A DNA stretch of 64,000 nucleotides, taken from Lentilactobacillus fungorum. GTDB lineage: Bacteria > Bacillota > Bacilli > Lactobacillales > Lactobacillaceae. Below, piece by piece: positions 12,401 through 19,990 of the stretch. The translations under genes and the position numbers were made by a program. Numbering within the stretch: the stretch's first letter is position 1; every line of letters starts with the position of its first letter. The stretch covers positions 1-64,000 of the forward strand of contig NZ_BNJR01000008.1 in assembly GCF_016860605.1 (NCBI RefSeq), in the 5' to 3' direction. Under the pieces are notes generated by a model. That model did not search any database, was not told the origin of the DNA, and saw nothing but the letters and a program-made list of their open reading frames with translations.

Positions 12401-15400
12401 TAACGTATTTTTGCCAATCCACACTATTAAAGAAAGTTGTCAAGGCAGTTGGCAGGGTAAATGTCGTCGTATAGCCGTTTTTCAATGACCAAAGATTGGT
12501 AATCGAAGAAGCGTCCCCAAAGGTAAGCGTTCCTGCACTAGCATTGATCGTATTTGTCGGTTGATTGTGCAAACTGTTGCCATTGAGACTATCGTTATTC
12601 GTCCCATAAACATAGAAGTAAACACCAGTTCCCAAACTAATCGAACCACCGCCAGTCTTAGACAAGTTGGCAGTGTAAAAGTTCACAGTGTTATAAGCCG
12701 TTTGCAAAGCATCCGCATCGGTCGTGCCACTATTTAACGTGTTGATGGCGGTTTGAATGGCGTTCTTCAAATTAGTAATTGAATCCGATGAAACCCCAGA
12801 CATTGCCTTCGAATCTGAAGCAGTTGATTGAGCTGCTGACAAGGCCGTCTTCAACTGATTCTTATAAGCCGCAGCGGACGCATCCGTTGGTACCGTTGCC
12901 CAAATAGCCGCTGTCAGCTTAGCCGTATCACTCCCCAAAGTTGAGGCGTTTGAATCGTTGTAGCGCGCATATTGCGCGTTAGCTAACGCACTGGAAAGCG
13001 CATTGTAAGAATCGGCGGTTACCCCATTGCTGCCGGCACTACTAATGCCAGCCGCTGTCTGGATAAACTGATCCAAGCTATCAATCGTCACCTGGAAAGT
13101 CGTTTTAAGGCCATCGATCGCCGTAATAATAGCTGAAGAAGCCGATGCCAGCTCATCTGGGGTGCTGGCACTATCACTCAACACTGTCTTGGCAGCACTA
13201 ATTGCTGAACTAAGTGCCCCAGTCGTCGAACTATCAAATGCGGATCCAGCCCCGGCACTGAGTAAAGTGGTGCCGCCGTTGATTGCATCACTCAAGCTGC
13301 TGACATAAGTCGATTTACCATTGCCGAACAGCGCTTGATAAGCGGTCGTTAACGAAGCGGTTGCGTTACTAATCTGATCAGCAGTGGCGCCCGCGTTGTT
13401 TAATACTGAAGTTGCGTAAACATAAGCACTAGAGAAATCATCCCAAGTACTTGAAGCATAGTTGGCTGAAGCTCCTGTTGCTTGATAGGCAGCTTTAGCC
13501 GTATTAATTGCTGATGACAAATCAGTTAAACTGGCTGCTTTGACTAAGCCGCTAACAGCCGCTGACAAATTCGTCATTGCCGTTTGAGCAGTATCGGCAG
13601 CCGTGGAATCAGTCACCGCACTAGCAGCACTCAAGGCTGTCTTTAAAGCCGTAATTGAAGCCGATGTATAAGAACCAGCACTGGTAATTGCCGCATTCGC
13701 CGAGGCTGCTAACGAACTATAATCGCTCGTAACTGCCTTGGTCGTTGATTGGCCAAGCGTTGTAATGGCGTCTTGCAATGCTTTGTAAATGGCTGCAGCC
13801 CGATCGCCAGTTGCTGCAGAGTTAGCAGCCGTGCTTGAAGCGGCAGAAAGAGCAGCGGTGTATGCTTGCCAAGCTTCAGACGTATAGCCGGCAGAAGCTG
13901 AAACCGGAAACTTTGCAGCGGCAGAGGTAACGGCATCACTTAAAACAGCGGTGGTAATTTGCTTGCCATCACTGGTAGCCGTTGGCACTAAGCTTTTGAC
14001 CGCATCGTTAATGAGTTTCGTCGCCGCATTAAGAGCCGTCAAACTGGAACTAGCTGTTAGCTGATTGAGATCACTAACGGTCGCACTCATTTCCGCATAG
14101 GACTGGCCAGTGTAATTACTTGCCGTTGACGGCACGCTCTTTAGGGCATCCGAATATGCGGTATAAGCGGCAGACTTGGTAGTCGCCGCACTCAAAGAGG
14201 CGGTAGCTGCTAGTACATACGTCGCCGCGCTTGGCACTTTGGTAGCCGCAGAATTTGCGTAAGCTTGGGCAATAATTGCCGCGGTATTAGCAAGGCTAGC
14301 GGCAGTTACTGAAGCAGCATCACTATTGAGTGCAGTGGCTAAACTGCTAGCGGCACTAGCAGCAGCGTTCGTCAATCGAGCCGAGCTGGCAGCCAAAAGC
14401 GCCTGATCAGAAGCAAGCGTAGCAGCCGACTTAGCTGCAGATAACCCGGCACTCGCTTTGGCAACGTCGCCAGTTGGCACCGCAGCCGATGCTGAAGCTG
14501 CCCCAGCACTGGCACTTGTCACTGCGTTTGCCGCTGCTAATGCGGCTGCACTAGCATCAGCTGCAGCGGATGTCGCAATGCTGCTGGCAGCTGAAGCTTT
14601 TGCATCAGTCGCGCTTCCTGAAACAGCTGCTGACAAAAGGTCAGTTCCTGATTCACTGACCGCACTAAGGGAAGCCGGATCCGCGTTTAAGGCAGCCGCT
14701 TTGAACGTTGTTGTCAGCTTGGTGGCAGCAGATGGTGAATCAGTCTTAGCAGCACTGCTTTGCGCGGTAGTCCCAGATGACGTTGACGAAGGTGCAGTTG
14801 ACTGCGCCGACGTTCCACTACTTGTTAGGCTACCGTTCTCACTAGTTGATTGCGTCGCACTTTGGGCATTTGAACTAGTTGATGAATCAGTATCGCTGGC
14901 AGCTGAACTTGACGTCGGGCTGGCAGTCGTGGTTGTCTGTTGGTCAACATCAGATTGTGCGGCCGTATCGGACTGCTGAGCAGCTGAACTTGAAGCAGCT
15001 GATTGGGTTTCGCTGGTCGAAGCAGCACTTGACTGGGCGCTGGTTTGAGCCGATTGAGTGCCTTCAGAGCTGACAGTTTGATCACTGGTCGAAGTAGCCG
15101 ATGTTTCTTTTGAATTACTATCATTGGTCGAACTGGTGGTTGTATCAGTTGTCGAATCACCAAGTGAAATGGCGGTGTTTGAAGCGCTATCATCCGATGG
15201 TTCAATTACTGCTGTTTGATCACCAGTTGATCCCCCTGTACTAATTGATTGGTTGGTTGAAGATTGAACATTTTCAGTCTTAGCAGCCTCGGTGCTTGCA
15301 GAAGCACTCGTCGAATCAACGACTGCGCCTCCTAACGAGAACGTAACAACAGTGATCGCGGCGAATAGCCACCGCTTGCCACTCTTGTACATTTTGTAGT

Positions 15401-15452
15401 GCTGCTTTTGGCTGATAATACTGTCTTTAACCATTTTATTGTGTTTTGACAA
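3435..15452 (-). CDS. Giant KxYKxGKxW Ser/Ala-repeat glycoprotein adhesin
   Basis: A 4005-residue surface protein of the serine-rich repeat adhesin type. Residues 20-28 (KMYKSGKRW) match the KxYKxGKxW signal peptide class, followed by a hydrophobic stretch. A Ser/Thr-rich segment (about 50-250) is a likely O-glycosylation region. Residues of about 250-950 and 1480-1590 hold helical modules resembling FIVAR repeats. About 960-1480 is beta-rich, with a possible ligand-binding part and Ig-like units. Residues of about 1590-3727 are almost pure Ala/Ser repeats. The C-terminus (about 3780-4005) has three DUF5776-like modules ending near TNGxYVTANxxYV. There is no LPXTG, so attachment is probably through the C-terminal modules (inference). 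The start is TTG with GGAGG nine bases upstream; the next ATG is six codons in and too far from that site. Divergent gtfA-gtfB are the expected glycosylation partners; no secA2/secY2 is in this window. Confidence 0.93.
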   Translation of the reverse strand: MSKHNKMVKDSIISQKQHYKMYKSGKRWLFAAITVVTFSLGGAVVDSTSASASTEAAKTENVQSSTNQSISTGGSTGDQTAVIEPSDDSASNTAISLGDSTTDTTTSSTNDSNSKETSATSTSDQTVSSEGTQSAQTSAQSSAASTSETQSAASSSAAQQSDTAAQSDVDQQTTTTASPTSSSAASDTDSSTSSNAQSATQSTSENGSLTSSGTSAQSTAPSSTSSGTTAQSSAAKTDSPSAATKLTTTFKAAALNADPASLSAVSESGTDLLSAAVSGSATDAKASAASSIATSAAADASAAALAAANAVTSASAGAASASAAVPTGDVAKASAGLSAAKSAATLASDQALLAASSARLTNAAASAASSLATALNSDAASVTAASLANTAAIIAQAYANSAATKVPSAATYVLAATASLSAATTKSAAYTAYSDALKSVPSTASNYTGQSYAEMSATVSDLNQLTASSSLTALNAATKLINDAVKSLVPTATSDGKQITTAVLSDAVTSAAAKFPVSASAGYTSEAWQAYTAALSAASSTAANSAATGDRAAAIYKALQDAITTLGQSTTKAVTSDYSSLAASANAAITSAGSYTSASITALKTALSAASAVTDSTAADTAQTAMTNLSAAVSGLVKAASLTDLSSAINTAKAAYQATGASANYASSTWDDFSSAYVYATSVLNNAGATADQISNATASLTTAYQALFGNGKSTYVSSLSDAINGGTTLLSAGAGSAFDSSTTGALSSAISAAKTVLSDSASTPDELASASSAIITAIDGLKTTFQVTIDSLDQFIQTAAGISSAGSNGVTADSYNALSSALANAQYARYNDSNASTLGSDTAKLTAAIWATVPTDASAAAYKNQLKTALSAAQSTASDSKAMSGVSSDSITNLKNAIQTAINTLNSGTTDADALQTAYNTVNFYTANLSKTGGGSISLGTGVYFYVYGTNNDSLNGNSLHNQPTNTINASAGTLTFGDASSITNLWSLKNGYTTTFTLPTALTTFFNSVDWQKYVTVSYYEAGAGGSETGTGMKTVNNQSLLDTTKTTTLAQAINTGDFQVTTSVNSDGQTVFTVNSKVVGNGTTDTGYVFTLDLKSWSADTGTYLQRVTLASDASSAAVAAANTITVVAGATGFSTTQGKTISDATTFANTYGTTSGSSQTGTDWSSEATGGLATLSAAIQSAVPAVTSGSLTRVITEGTNTVSGKLDSAAFSAAVASNNSGDVLQVVVTDKTTGETVTTTVNSDGTFSASFGNKNGNIVSGTTLDTGDVITAQAQRVSASGEVTYGTLGYLSHGLQEGQTPYVNVDFNSMSQGSQTLNGTITTITPVDTTFSDAISNSKTSSLASGDLNVYTVQVSIYNADGSRAYQSTIQADANGKWSISIPALKAGQYVDATTRVQTGISTGNNDIQPSGTAVVGLENTVTGHFYVPTDTSALSAAVSAASEAVTAGSSSTQATSAEWDALVSTLSDAQTILTAAKATENQMTTSAAVTQSSADSAAAALNKALTEATKSTSGLDQAISAASQIDPTKYTAASYNAVKTALSAAEALSASAQADLSKVSATDILTATSNLNDAVKALVSQTNTEAIASAAAKADTQAAATSNAASAAKSAAAAASAASASVDVAVQKGDLTAAAVASAAASAAGSNATSAASAASTAASAASVAAASAAELAKTISTSDASYNEAQDQASAAANAAESAASDYQAASAAASNATASASAASAAYSSAVSASAAASDQAKTKAESTAVIAASAAESAAAVASDQASSASTAYQTASQAAASASDAAKTGDVTLATSAKSAATSAAASASAASSLAASAASLAASEFATAKSAASAAGNTSAAAESFNSASTAASAAASAARVASASAASANALASAATDSLIAAINQSATAQTSAAKSASAAASDAIASASAAGKTASEQASAAIAAATAAAQKDASDAITSAATSASAAIQSAADSAGSSAQSAAQSAAKSASDAISLAASSASAAIQSATDSAAASASSAGQSASAAVSAAVSAAASAATSAAASAQDVATSAAASAAVAIQTASNLASAATSAAASTVTSGATAAASASVAASNAASVAAANEATATSAASAGKAATTVSDAKSASTAASAAASAANSAATSASVAAENASAAASAAASAAIVAGTSAASAVAASAANSAKAALENAKSAASAAAIASSAASEAGDAYINAAISDATASASASAAANSAAADAKAASVVAASAASEAASAASAATSAAAVSDNAAASAAASAARSAAAAASAAAASAASASTSAANAASQAGTSAASQAATSASAAAASASAAAASAASAASAATSVASQISAATSDAISAAQSAANSAAASAASAGQDASAQASAAQSAAASAAASAASAAESASAAASAAANAASASASAAISAAASEAAQKGSAASEAAASAAKSASAAVESAAASAATSAANAASAAASAAASTAAASASAAGKDASAQASAAASAAASAAADAAKSASAAESAAISDATASAAQSISAAASAAQSAANAASASASAVASAAASAAASAASAGQDASAQASAAQSAAASAAASAASAAESASAAASAAANAASASASATISAAASEAAQKGSAASEAAASAAKSASAAVESAAASAATSAASAASAAASAAASTAAASASAAGQDASAQASAAASAAASAASEAAKSASAAESAAISDATASAAQSISAAASAAQSTADSESAALSSANATITSGASAASAASEAAASAANIASANASSAISAAAVAKNATTVSDAKSASIVASNAASTAASAATSADIAASAASVAASAASNAATIAKTSEAAASAAAAMLSASAALANATSAKADATSAALAASEAGESYTSAVASSTAASASASAAINAASVAASDATTQASAAASVATSAANAAASAASEGDNATTSSAAFIAENAATSASVAAANAASAASAAASAADQIGTSAARDIAASAAASATSASAAASMAASAASAAKSNAQQTSAAASAAASAAVAASKSAADSASTAGKNASEQASAAASAAASAAASAASAAESASAAASAAASAASESASAAISSAANEAAQKGSAASEAAASAAKSASAAVESAAASAATSAANAASAAASAAASAAAASASAAGQDASAQASAAASAAASAAASAAKSASAAESAAIASAAASAEKAISDAASAAQSAAASAASAAASAAASAAASASVAGKNASEQASAAASAQASAAAQAASAASAASAAASAAASAASASASAAISAAASQAAEKGSAASEAAASAAKSASAAVASAAASAETSAANSASAAASAAASEAAASASAAGKTASEQASAAASAAASAATSAASAASAATSAAIASAAASAEKAISDAASAAQSAADSASAAANAAISAANSAATSASAAGKTASEQASAAASAAAVVANSAASAAQSAATASAAASASAAISAAASEAAQKGSAAASTAASAATSASAAASAAIASAAASGSASASAAIASAAASAAASASAAGKTASEQASAAASAATSAAVSAASAASAATSSAAASAAASAAKAVSAAASAAQSAADAASAATSTAESAAKSAADSASAAGKNASEQVSAAVSAATSTAAATTSAATSTAATSAVASANAAISAAASEAVGKNSAASAAVASAAASAATAASEAIASAQASAATSASAAIASAAASAAASAASAGKSTSEQASAAASAAASAATSAASAASAAVNSTAASAAASAAQAISAAATTSTNGGSISGGITGGAGTSGTTTGSSAAASSSVANASANTSNTSEAAEATSKYWTTLSGKTMITRKGLYRYTASGKRINYISVGTVLHVVRVEKVGDKTQLILTDGSHVTGLKSFIDFTTVGSKYNDDLYKNSLLYVANAKGLYEYSGKTFKKAKKGRHVKVGTVLHVARIVRSGKTTRYLLTNGKYVTANRGFVKGTKVKATYYTGKLTGYKVTVKNAKGIFKYKNSGLTSKQGKRLKKGTTLKIKRIVVKGKTTRFQLTNGAYVTANQKYVSVTKK
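7351..8418 (-). repeat. 570-bp tandem duplication inside the Ala/Ser region
   Basis: The roughly 500-bp segment 7351-7848 recurs nearly unchanged at 7921-8418, an offset of exactly 570 bp (190 codons). This corresponds to about residues 2345-2700 of the giant adhesin. It is the most recent-looking of many internal duplications. The in-frame period points to expansion by unequal exchange or slippage. Assemblies from short reads could easily miscount such units. Confidence 0.75.
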
Positions 15453-15932
15453 TATACCTTACCTCCCAAAAACAAATCGTTCATACCCATTAGAATTGAG
15501 ACACTCGTCGCACATTCCCCCTTTAATTTATACAACTAGTGAGCATATTATTTAACTTTGGAATTGTTAAACATGCATTAATTTCCGCTTATATTAAAAC
15601 ATCAAGCGGTTGCATTCCCAGATAATATCATCTAATTAGATTTTTGCCAATAAAAAGCAACTGCCTGTGTTTCTAGTTGATTATTAATCTAATAACAACT
15701 ACACTACATAAGGTGATCACCTAATTGGGTGACACGATAACGTTAATTACATAAATGTGTAATGAGTCGATGTCAAAGTTGTTATGTGATTAACGCCATT
15801 AACAATTCCATTACAGGGATTCTAACACACAATTACTAAAATGGTTCAAATTTTTATCGTTGGCTTATTAAATTTAGTGGTTATGAATTTTTATACGTTT
15901 TTAATTAATAAATATAAATGGAGGCGCTCTTT
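15453..15932. promoter_or_regulatory. divergent intergenic region between adhesin and gtfA
   Basis: About 480 bp shared by two divergent transcripts. On the minus strand TTAACA-N17-TATGCT, about 100 bases before the adhesin start, is a plausible promoter. GGGAGGTAAGG precedes its TTG. On the plus strand GGAGG at 15920-15924 serves gtfA. The middle is AT-rich with several TTAACG/CGTTAA-like half sites but no clear operator. No gene is visible. Confidence 0.4.
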
Positions 15933-17495
15933 ATGTTATATTTTGTCAATTTCAATATGCCTGTCAATAAATCAGGTATTGAGCACGCGCAGCTTAAGCG
16001 AATGGCCTTATTCAAGGCGCACAAAGTCCCAGCAAAAATCGTCACTAGGGATTACGATCCGCAATTGCACGATAATCTCAAATACACGGATTTAACTGAT
16101 GACGATATTTTAAATGAATTTGACTACTTCCAGGACGCCACCCACGTTGAACCAACAGAAGTTACCCCCAACGATATCAAGATTCCCAAAAATATTGGCG
16201 ACCAGGTTGTTAAAAAGTGGGTAGCTGACCAAAATTACTATGAGTACTACCATAACAAAGCAATTTTTATGCGGGTTGCGGTCTTTCCTAACACCCAGCA
16301 AGTGGCGGCCGTCCATTACTTTGATACGCTACAGAATTTATATCAAGTGGATTACTATGATCGTCGGGGTTTTATCTCAAAGGAGCAGTACTACACTCCA
16401 GATAATCAAGTTAACATGGAGCAACTTTTAAGGCCAGATGGTTCCGTCGCCATCCAGCAATTTTATCGGTTCGATCGCTCAATGAAGCGAGCCACTTCCC
16501 AATTTCGAGTTGTTGGCTACAAAGGTAAAGATTACGAGTTTAACACCATCTCTGAATTACTGCGTTTTTGCTTAGATGAACTGGCCCGACAAGACCCCCA
16601 AGTCAGCATTTTTGTCTCTGACCGTTCCTTAGTTGACGATTGGTCAATTATGCACATGCAGGAAAAAGCCTATAAAGTTTTACATCTGCACAACTCGCAA
16701 ACAAACGATGCCAACGATCCGATGCACTCCGGCCTCAATTACAACTACGAACTTGGCTTGAACAACCTCGATAAATGGAACGCCATTATTACGGCTACCA
16801 AGAAACAAGCCGATAACGTTGCCGCCAGATTTAAGCCGCAAATCCCCATCTTTGTTATTCCAGTTGGGGTGGTACCAGATGCCGTCCTCACGGAAAAGCG
16901 CGTTCCAATGAATCAGCGCACCGCCGGCAAAGTGATCGCCGTTGCCAGAATCTCTAACGAAAAGCGCCTTGACGACCTCGTTCGTGCCGTTGGCCAGGCC
17001 CGGGAATCGGTGCCGAACATTACATTGGATATTTACGGCTATGAAAATAGTGAAAATGATTACGCTGAGCCGAAGAAAGTCCGCAAAGTTATTAAAGAAC
17101 TTGGGTTAAGCGATGTCGTCAAGCTTAAAGGCTATACGAATAATTTGCTGCCGGTTTATCAATCTGCCCAAGTGTTTGGCCTCACCAGTCGAATGGAAGG
17201 CTTCAACTTGTCACTACTGGAAGCAATTTCTCATGGTGTAGTCGGAGAAACTTATGACGTCAATTACGGGCCTAACAGCATCGTCAAGGATGGCATTAAC
17301 GGCCACATTGTCGCCTTGGGGAATTGGCACCAAATGGCCAATAACTTTGTTAAACTATTTAAGAACCCAGATTTATTGCAAAAGCTAAGTGATGGCGCCT
17401 ATCAATCCGCCGAAGAATACTCTTCAGACAATATCTGGGCAACTTGGATCAACCTCATTTCCGACGCAAATCAAAAAATTGCAAATAATCGATAA
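15933..17495 (+). CDS. gtfA: GtfA-type adhesin glycosyltransferase
   Basis: A 520-residue cytoplasmic glycosyltransferase of the GtfA class (GT4), which adds the first GlcNAc to Ser/Thr of serine-rich repeat adhesins. The catalytic EX7E motif is visible as EGFNLSLLE (about residue 420), followed by AISHG. The N-terminal MLYFVNFN and the central beta-rich add-on domain are typical of the family. The chosen ATG (15933) lies eight bases after GGAGG; an upstream in-frame ATG at 15918 overlaps that site and is unlikely. The stop is 12 bases ahead of gtfB, so the pair is almost certainly co-transcribed and acts as a GtfA-GtfB complex. The substrate is probably the divergently encoded giant adhesin (inference from adjacency). 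Confidence 0.92.
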   Translation: MLYFVNFNMPVNKSGIEHAQLKRMALFKAHKVPAKIVTRDYDPQLHDNLKYTDLTDDDILNEFDYFQDATHVEPTEVTPNDIKIPKNIGDQVVKKWVADQNYYEYYHNKAIFMRVAVFPNTQQVAAVHYFDTLQNLYQVDYYDRRGFISKEQYYTPDNQVNMEQLLRPDGSVAIQQFYRFDRSMKRATSQFRVVGYKGKDYEFNTISELLRFCLDELARQDPQVSIFVSDRSLVDDWSIMHMQEKAYKVLHLHNSQTNDANDPMHSGLNYNYELGLNNLDKWNAIITATKKQADNVAARFKPQIPIFVIPVGVVPDAVLTEKRVPMNQRTAGKVIAVARISNEKRLDDLVRAVGQARESVPNITLDIYGYENSENDYAEPKKVRKVIKELGLSDVVKLKGYTNNLLPVYQSAQVFGLTSRMEGFNLSLLEAISHGVVGETYDVNYGPNSIVKDGINGHIVALGNWHQMANNFVKLFKNPDLLQKLSDGAYQSAEEYSSDNIWATWINLISDANQKIANNR

Positions 17496-17507
17496 GAAGG
17501 TGCAGAT

Positions 17508-18977
17508 ATGATTTATCTTTTAGCCGATAGTTTAGGTGAAGACAATATTGAAGTAAATAATAACCTCAAGCAACAACTCAGAGTTTTTAAGACGTATGAT
17601 AAGCCGGTTAAAATTGTCACACGCGACTATGATCGCTTTCAGTCCCAGCGTTGTGAGCAATTGGGAATCGACGAAGCAGACGTGATTAATTTATTCGATT
17701 ACTTTCAGGGAACCGTTAAAGTTGCCCATAAGAAGCCGACTATTCATGACTTGCCACAAATTTCCAAGCGGGCTTACGAAATTCAGCCTCACGGTCCTAA
17801 TTATCAAGAACTACGGGATGGCGGCCGATTAATCGCCCACGTTCAAATCATGCCAACCACCGTCGGTCAAGTTAATTACATTCAATATTTTGACGAATTT
17901 GGTAACATCTCACTAACTCAAAATTATGATTGGCGGGGATTTAAATCTTCAGAGGATTACCTTCACCCCGATGGTAATTTGGCCTACACCTTTTGGTTCA
18001 ACCAAGCTGGCCAACGGGTGCTGCAGTTGATTCATATGTATAATGCCGATAAGCAAGTAGTGCCCACCAGTTATCACTTAGAGAATTATCAAGCCAATCA
18101 TTATTTATTTGGCAGCCTCGACGACTTATTTAGCTTTTTCTTGGATGAACTCATCAAAAATGACGACCAGGCAACCCTGATCGTCAATAATCCAGAAAAT
18201 CTAGCAACGTCGGTTCGCCATTTAACAGGTCATCCACGAGTCTTTTTGCGTTACCAGCATTTGTTTGACCCCCAGCAGGTCATTACCGATTCGACTAACG
18301 CTCAAATCACGGACACCATTGTCGCTACCAGCAGTCAAGCAACGGTCCTCCGCGAACACTCAGATCAGGTATTGCCGACGGTCATTGCCGACATGAGCCT
18401 TTCAGACACCGAACTGCACGCCGAATACACGCCCATTGTAAAGCGGCAGCACAATGATATCGTGGCATTCACCGACTTTACTGACGAGCTATCATTTGCT
18501 AATATTTTAAAGGCTTGGCACCTCGTTAGAAAAACCATCCCGGACGCTAAGCTAACCCTATGCAGTAAACCCGACTCTCGAGTTGATTTAGTCGCTGTTT
18601 TCAAAAAAATCAACGCTGAACAATTCCAGAAAATCGTCAACGTTGTCATTGATCAAAATGGGATTGACAAAGCTGTTTCGACATCAAAGCTTATCCTGTA
18701 CTTATCCAAATTTGCGGCGACGCCCACTACGCTGTTGTACAACTTTAAGGATCGGATTCCAGCCAGGGCAACGTTAAGCAGTGAACTCGCCCCCGTCATT
18801 TCCGATCTAGGACTTGGCAAGCCTATTTCCAGTAATGCCGAGGGAATTGCCGAGGCCGTCATCGACTTATTACAAAATGAACCAGCCCAGCAAGCCGCTG
18901 TCCAAGCCATTGAAACCGCCCGAACTCAATTAACCATTGATCGTTACTGGCAAGCTTGGCAAAAAGTCTTAGATTAA
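17508..18977 (+). CDS. gtfB: GtfB-type chaperone/co-activator of GtfA
   Basis: A 489-residue paralogue of GtfA. In the known family GtfB binds the adhesin polypeptide and stabilises GtfA, and has no independent catalytic activity. It shares with GtfA the N-terminal architecture (KPVKIVTRDYD near residue 30, and a tandem tyrosine/tryptophan-rich beta region) but lacks an EX7E motif in the C-terminal half, which fits a non-catalytic role. AAGAAGG precedes the ATG. It ends at a terminator, so the operon is gtfA-gtfB only. Further sugar-adding enzymes or the accessory Sec genes usually linked to such pairs are not present here. Confidence 0.88.
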   Translation: MIYLLADSLGEDNIEVNNNLKQQLRVFKTYDKPVKIVTRDYDRFQSQRCEQLGIDEADVINLFDYFQGTVKVAHKKPTIHDLPQISKRAYEIQPHGPNYQELRDGGRLIAHVQIMPTTVGQVNYIQYFDEFGNISLTQNYDWRGFKSSEDYLHPDGNLAYTFWFNQAGQRVLQLIHMYNADKQVVPTSYHLENYQANHYLFGSLDDLFSFFLDELIKNDDQATLIVNNPENLATSVRHLTGHPRVFLRYQHLFDPQQVITDSTNAQITDTIVATSSQATVLREHSDQVLPTVIADMSLSDTELHAEYTPIVKRQHNDIVAFTDFTDELSFANILKAWHLVRKTIPDAKLTLCSKPDSRVDLVAVFKKINAEQFQKIVNVVIDQNGIDKAVSTSKLILYLSKFAATPTTLLYNFKDRIPARATLSSELAPVISDLGLGKPISSNAEGIAEAVIDLLQNEPAQQAAVQAIETARTQLTIDRYWQAWQKVLD

Positions 18978-18979
18978 AC

Positions 18980-19030
18980 AAAAATGCCGGCTCCCAATCC
19001 ATTATGCGGATTTTAGGAGCTGGCATTTTT
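18980..19030 (+). terminator. gtfAB terminator
   Basis: A 15-base stem (AAAAATGCCGGCTCC with GGAGCTGGCATTTTT, one G-T pair) closing a loop, ending in a T-run just after the gtfB stop. The remaining 200 bases to the next gene show no feature. Confidence 0.85.
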
Positions 19031-19246
19031 TGAATTCATTGTTTTTTGGCAACTACCACTGGCTTCAGTAACCCCATCGGCCATTAATTCCTATCGAATT
19101 AAAGTTAAGGGAGGAACTGAAATTTGCAAATTTTTTCATTTTCCAAAGATTTTTGAAACTTTTTTCTTCCTAGAAATAAGCTTAGTGCATTGCCTTATAT
19201 CAAGCATACCGTTTTCAATGTCTTGACGCTTTTTTGCGAGTAACGG

Positions 19247-19990
19247 TTAAGTCCGCTGGCTAATTGGCCGCAGCAGAATTTCATTAATGGCTACATTTTC
19301 TGGTTGATCAATCGCGTAAGCCACCGCGTGAGCAACGTCGACGGCAGCCAAACCAGCGGTCTCTTCTTGATTTTTAATCTGCTCGCGCGTTTTTTCGTCA
19401 GAAATTGTTCGGTATAATTCTGTCTCAACAGCTCCAGGCGAAATCATGGTCGTCCTGATGTGATGATCAACTTGTTCTTGCCTTAGTCCGTCCATAATGG
19501 CTTGAATAGCGTACTTGGTGCCCGCATAGACAGCCGTTCCCGGATGAACAACGTGGCCGGCAACCGAATCGGTCGTAATGATGTGACCGTGATTTTGGGC
19601 AATCATGATTGGCAAAGCGGCGGCAATGCCATACAAGACCCCCTTGATATTGACATCAATCATTCGCTCCCACTCGTTAACTTTAAGGTCAGCTAATGGC
19701 GAGACCGGCATGAGACCTGCATTATTATACAAAACGTCTACTTTACCAAACTTGGACTGGGCTAAATCAACTAAAGCTTTGACACTGTCTTTGCTCGTGA
19801 CGTCGGTTTCTTGATAAATCACTTGATTATCCCCAAATTGGCTGGCAATTTTTGCTAGTCGATCTTTGCGCCGAGCGCCAATCACGACGTGGGCGCCAGC
19901 TTTAGCCAACACTTCCGTGGTTGCCTTGCCAATACCACTAGAAGCCCCAGTGATCACTACTACTTGATCTTTAATCGTCAATTCAATCAC
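19247..19990 (-). CDS. Short-chain dehydrogenase/reductase
   Basis: A 247-residue classical SDR. The NAD(P)-binding TGASSGIG (residues 14-21), the structural NNAG (about 90), and a catalytic Ser (TTDSVAG) and YxxxK (YAGTK, about 155) are all present. GARRKD after beta-2 has basic residues, which favours NADP(H). The substrate cannot be deduced; annotations such as serine 3-dehydrogenase or YdfG-like are common for this subclass. Its ATG overlaps the stop of the upstream glycosylase gene (ATGA), so the two are translationally coupled, although no functional link is obvious. Confidence 0.9.
   Translation of the reverse strand: MIELTIKDQVVVITGASSGIGKATTEVLAKAGAHVVIGARRKDRLAKIASQFGDNQVIYQETDVTSKDSVKALVDLAQSKFGKVDVLYNNAGLMPVSPLADLKVNEWERMIDVNIKGVLYGIAAALPIMIAQNHGHIITTDSVAGHVVHPGTAVYAGTKYAIQAIMDGLRQEQVDHHIRTTMISPGAVETELYRTISDEKTREQIKNQEETAGLAAVDVAHAVAYAIDQPENVAINEILLRPISQRT

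Noticed and set aside
15332-15535. A 67-codon frame overlapping the adhesin start in another frame.
   Set aside because: It has an AAGGGGG-like site but overlaps the strongly supported signal peptide coding sequence and has no domain.
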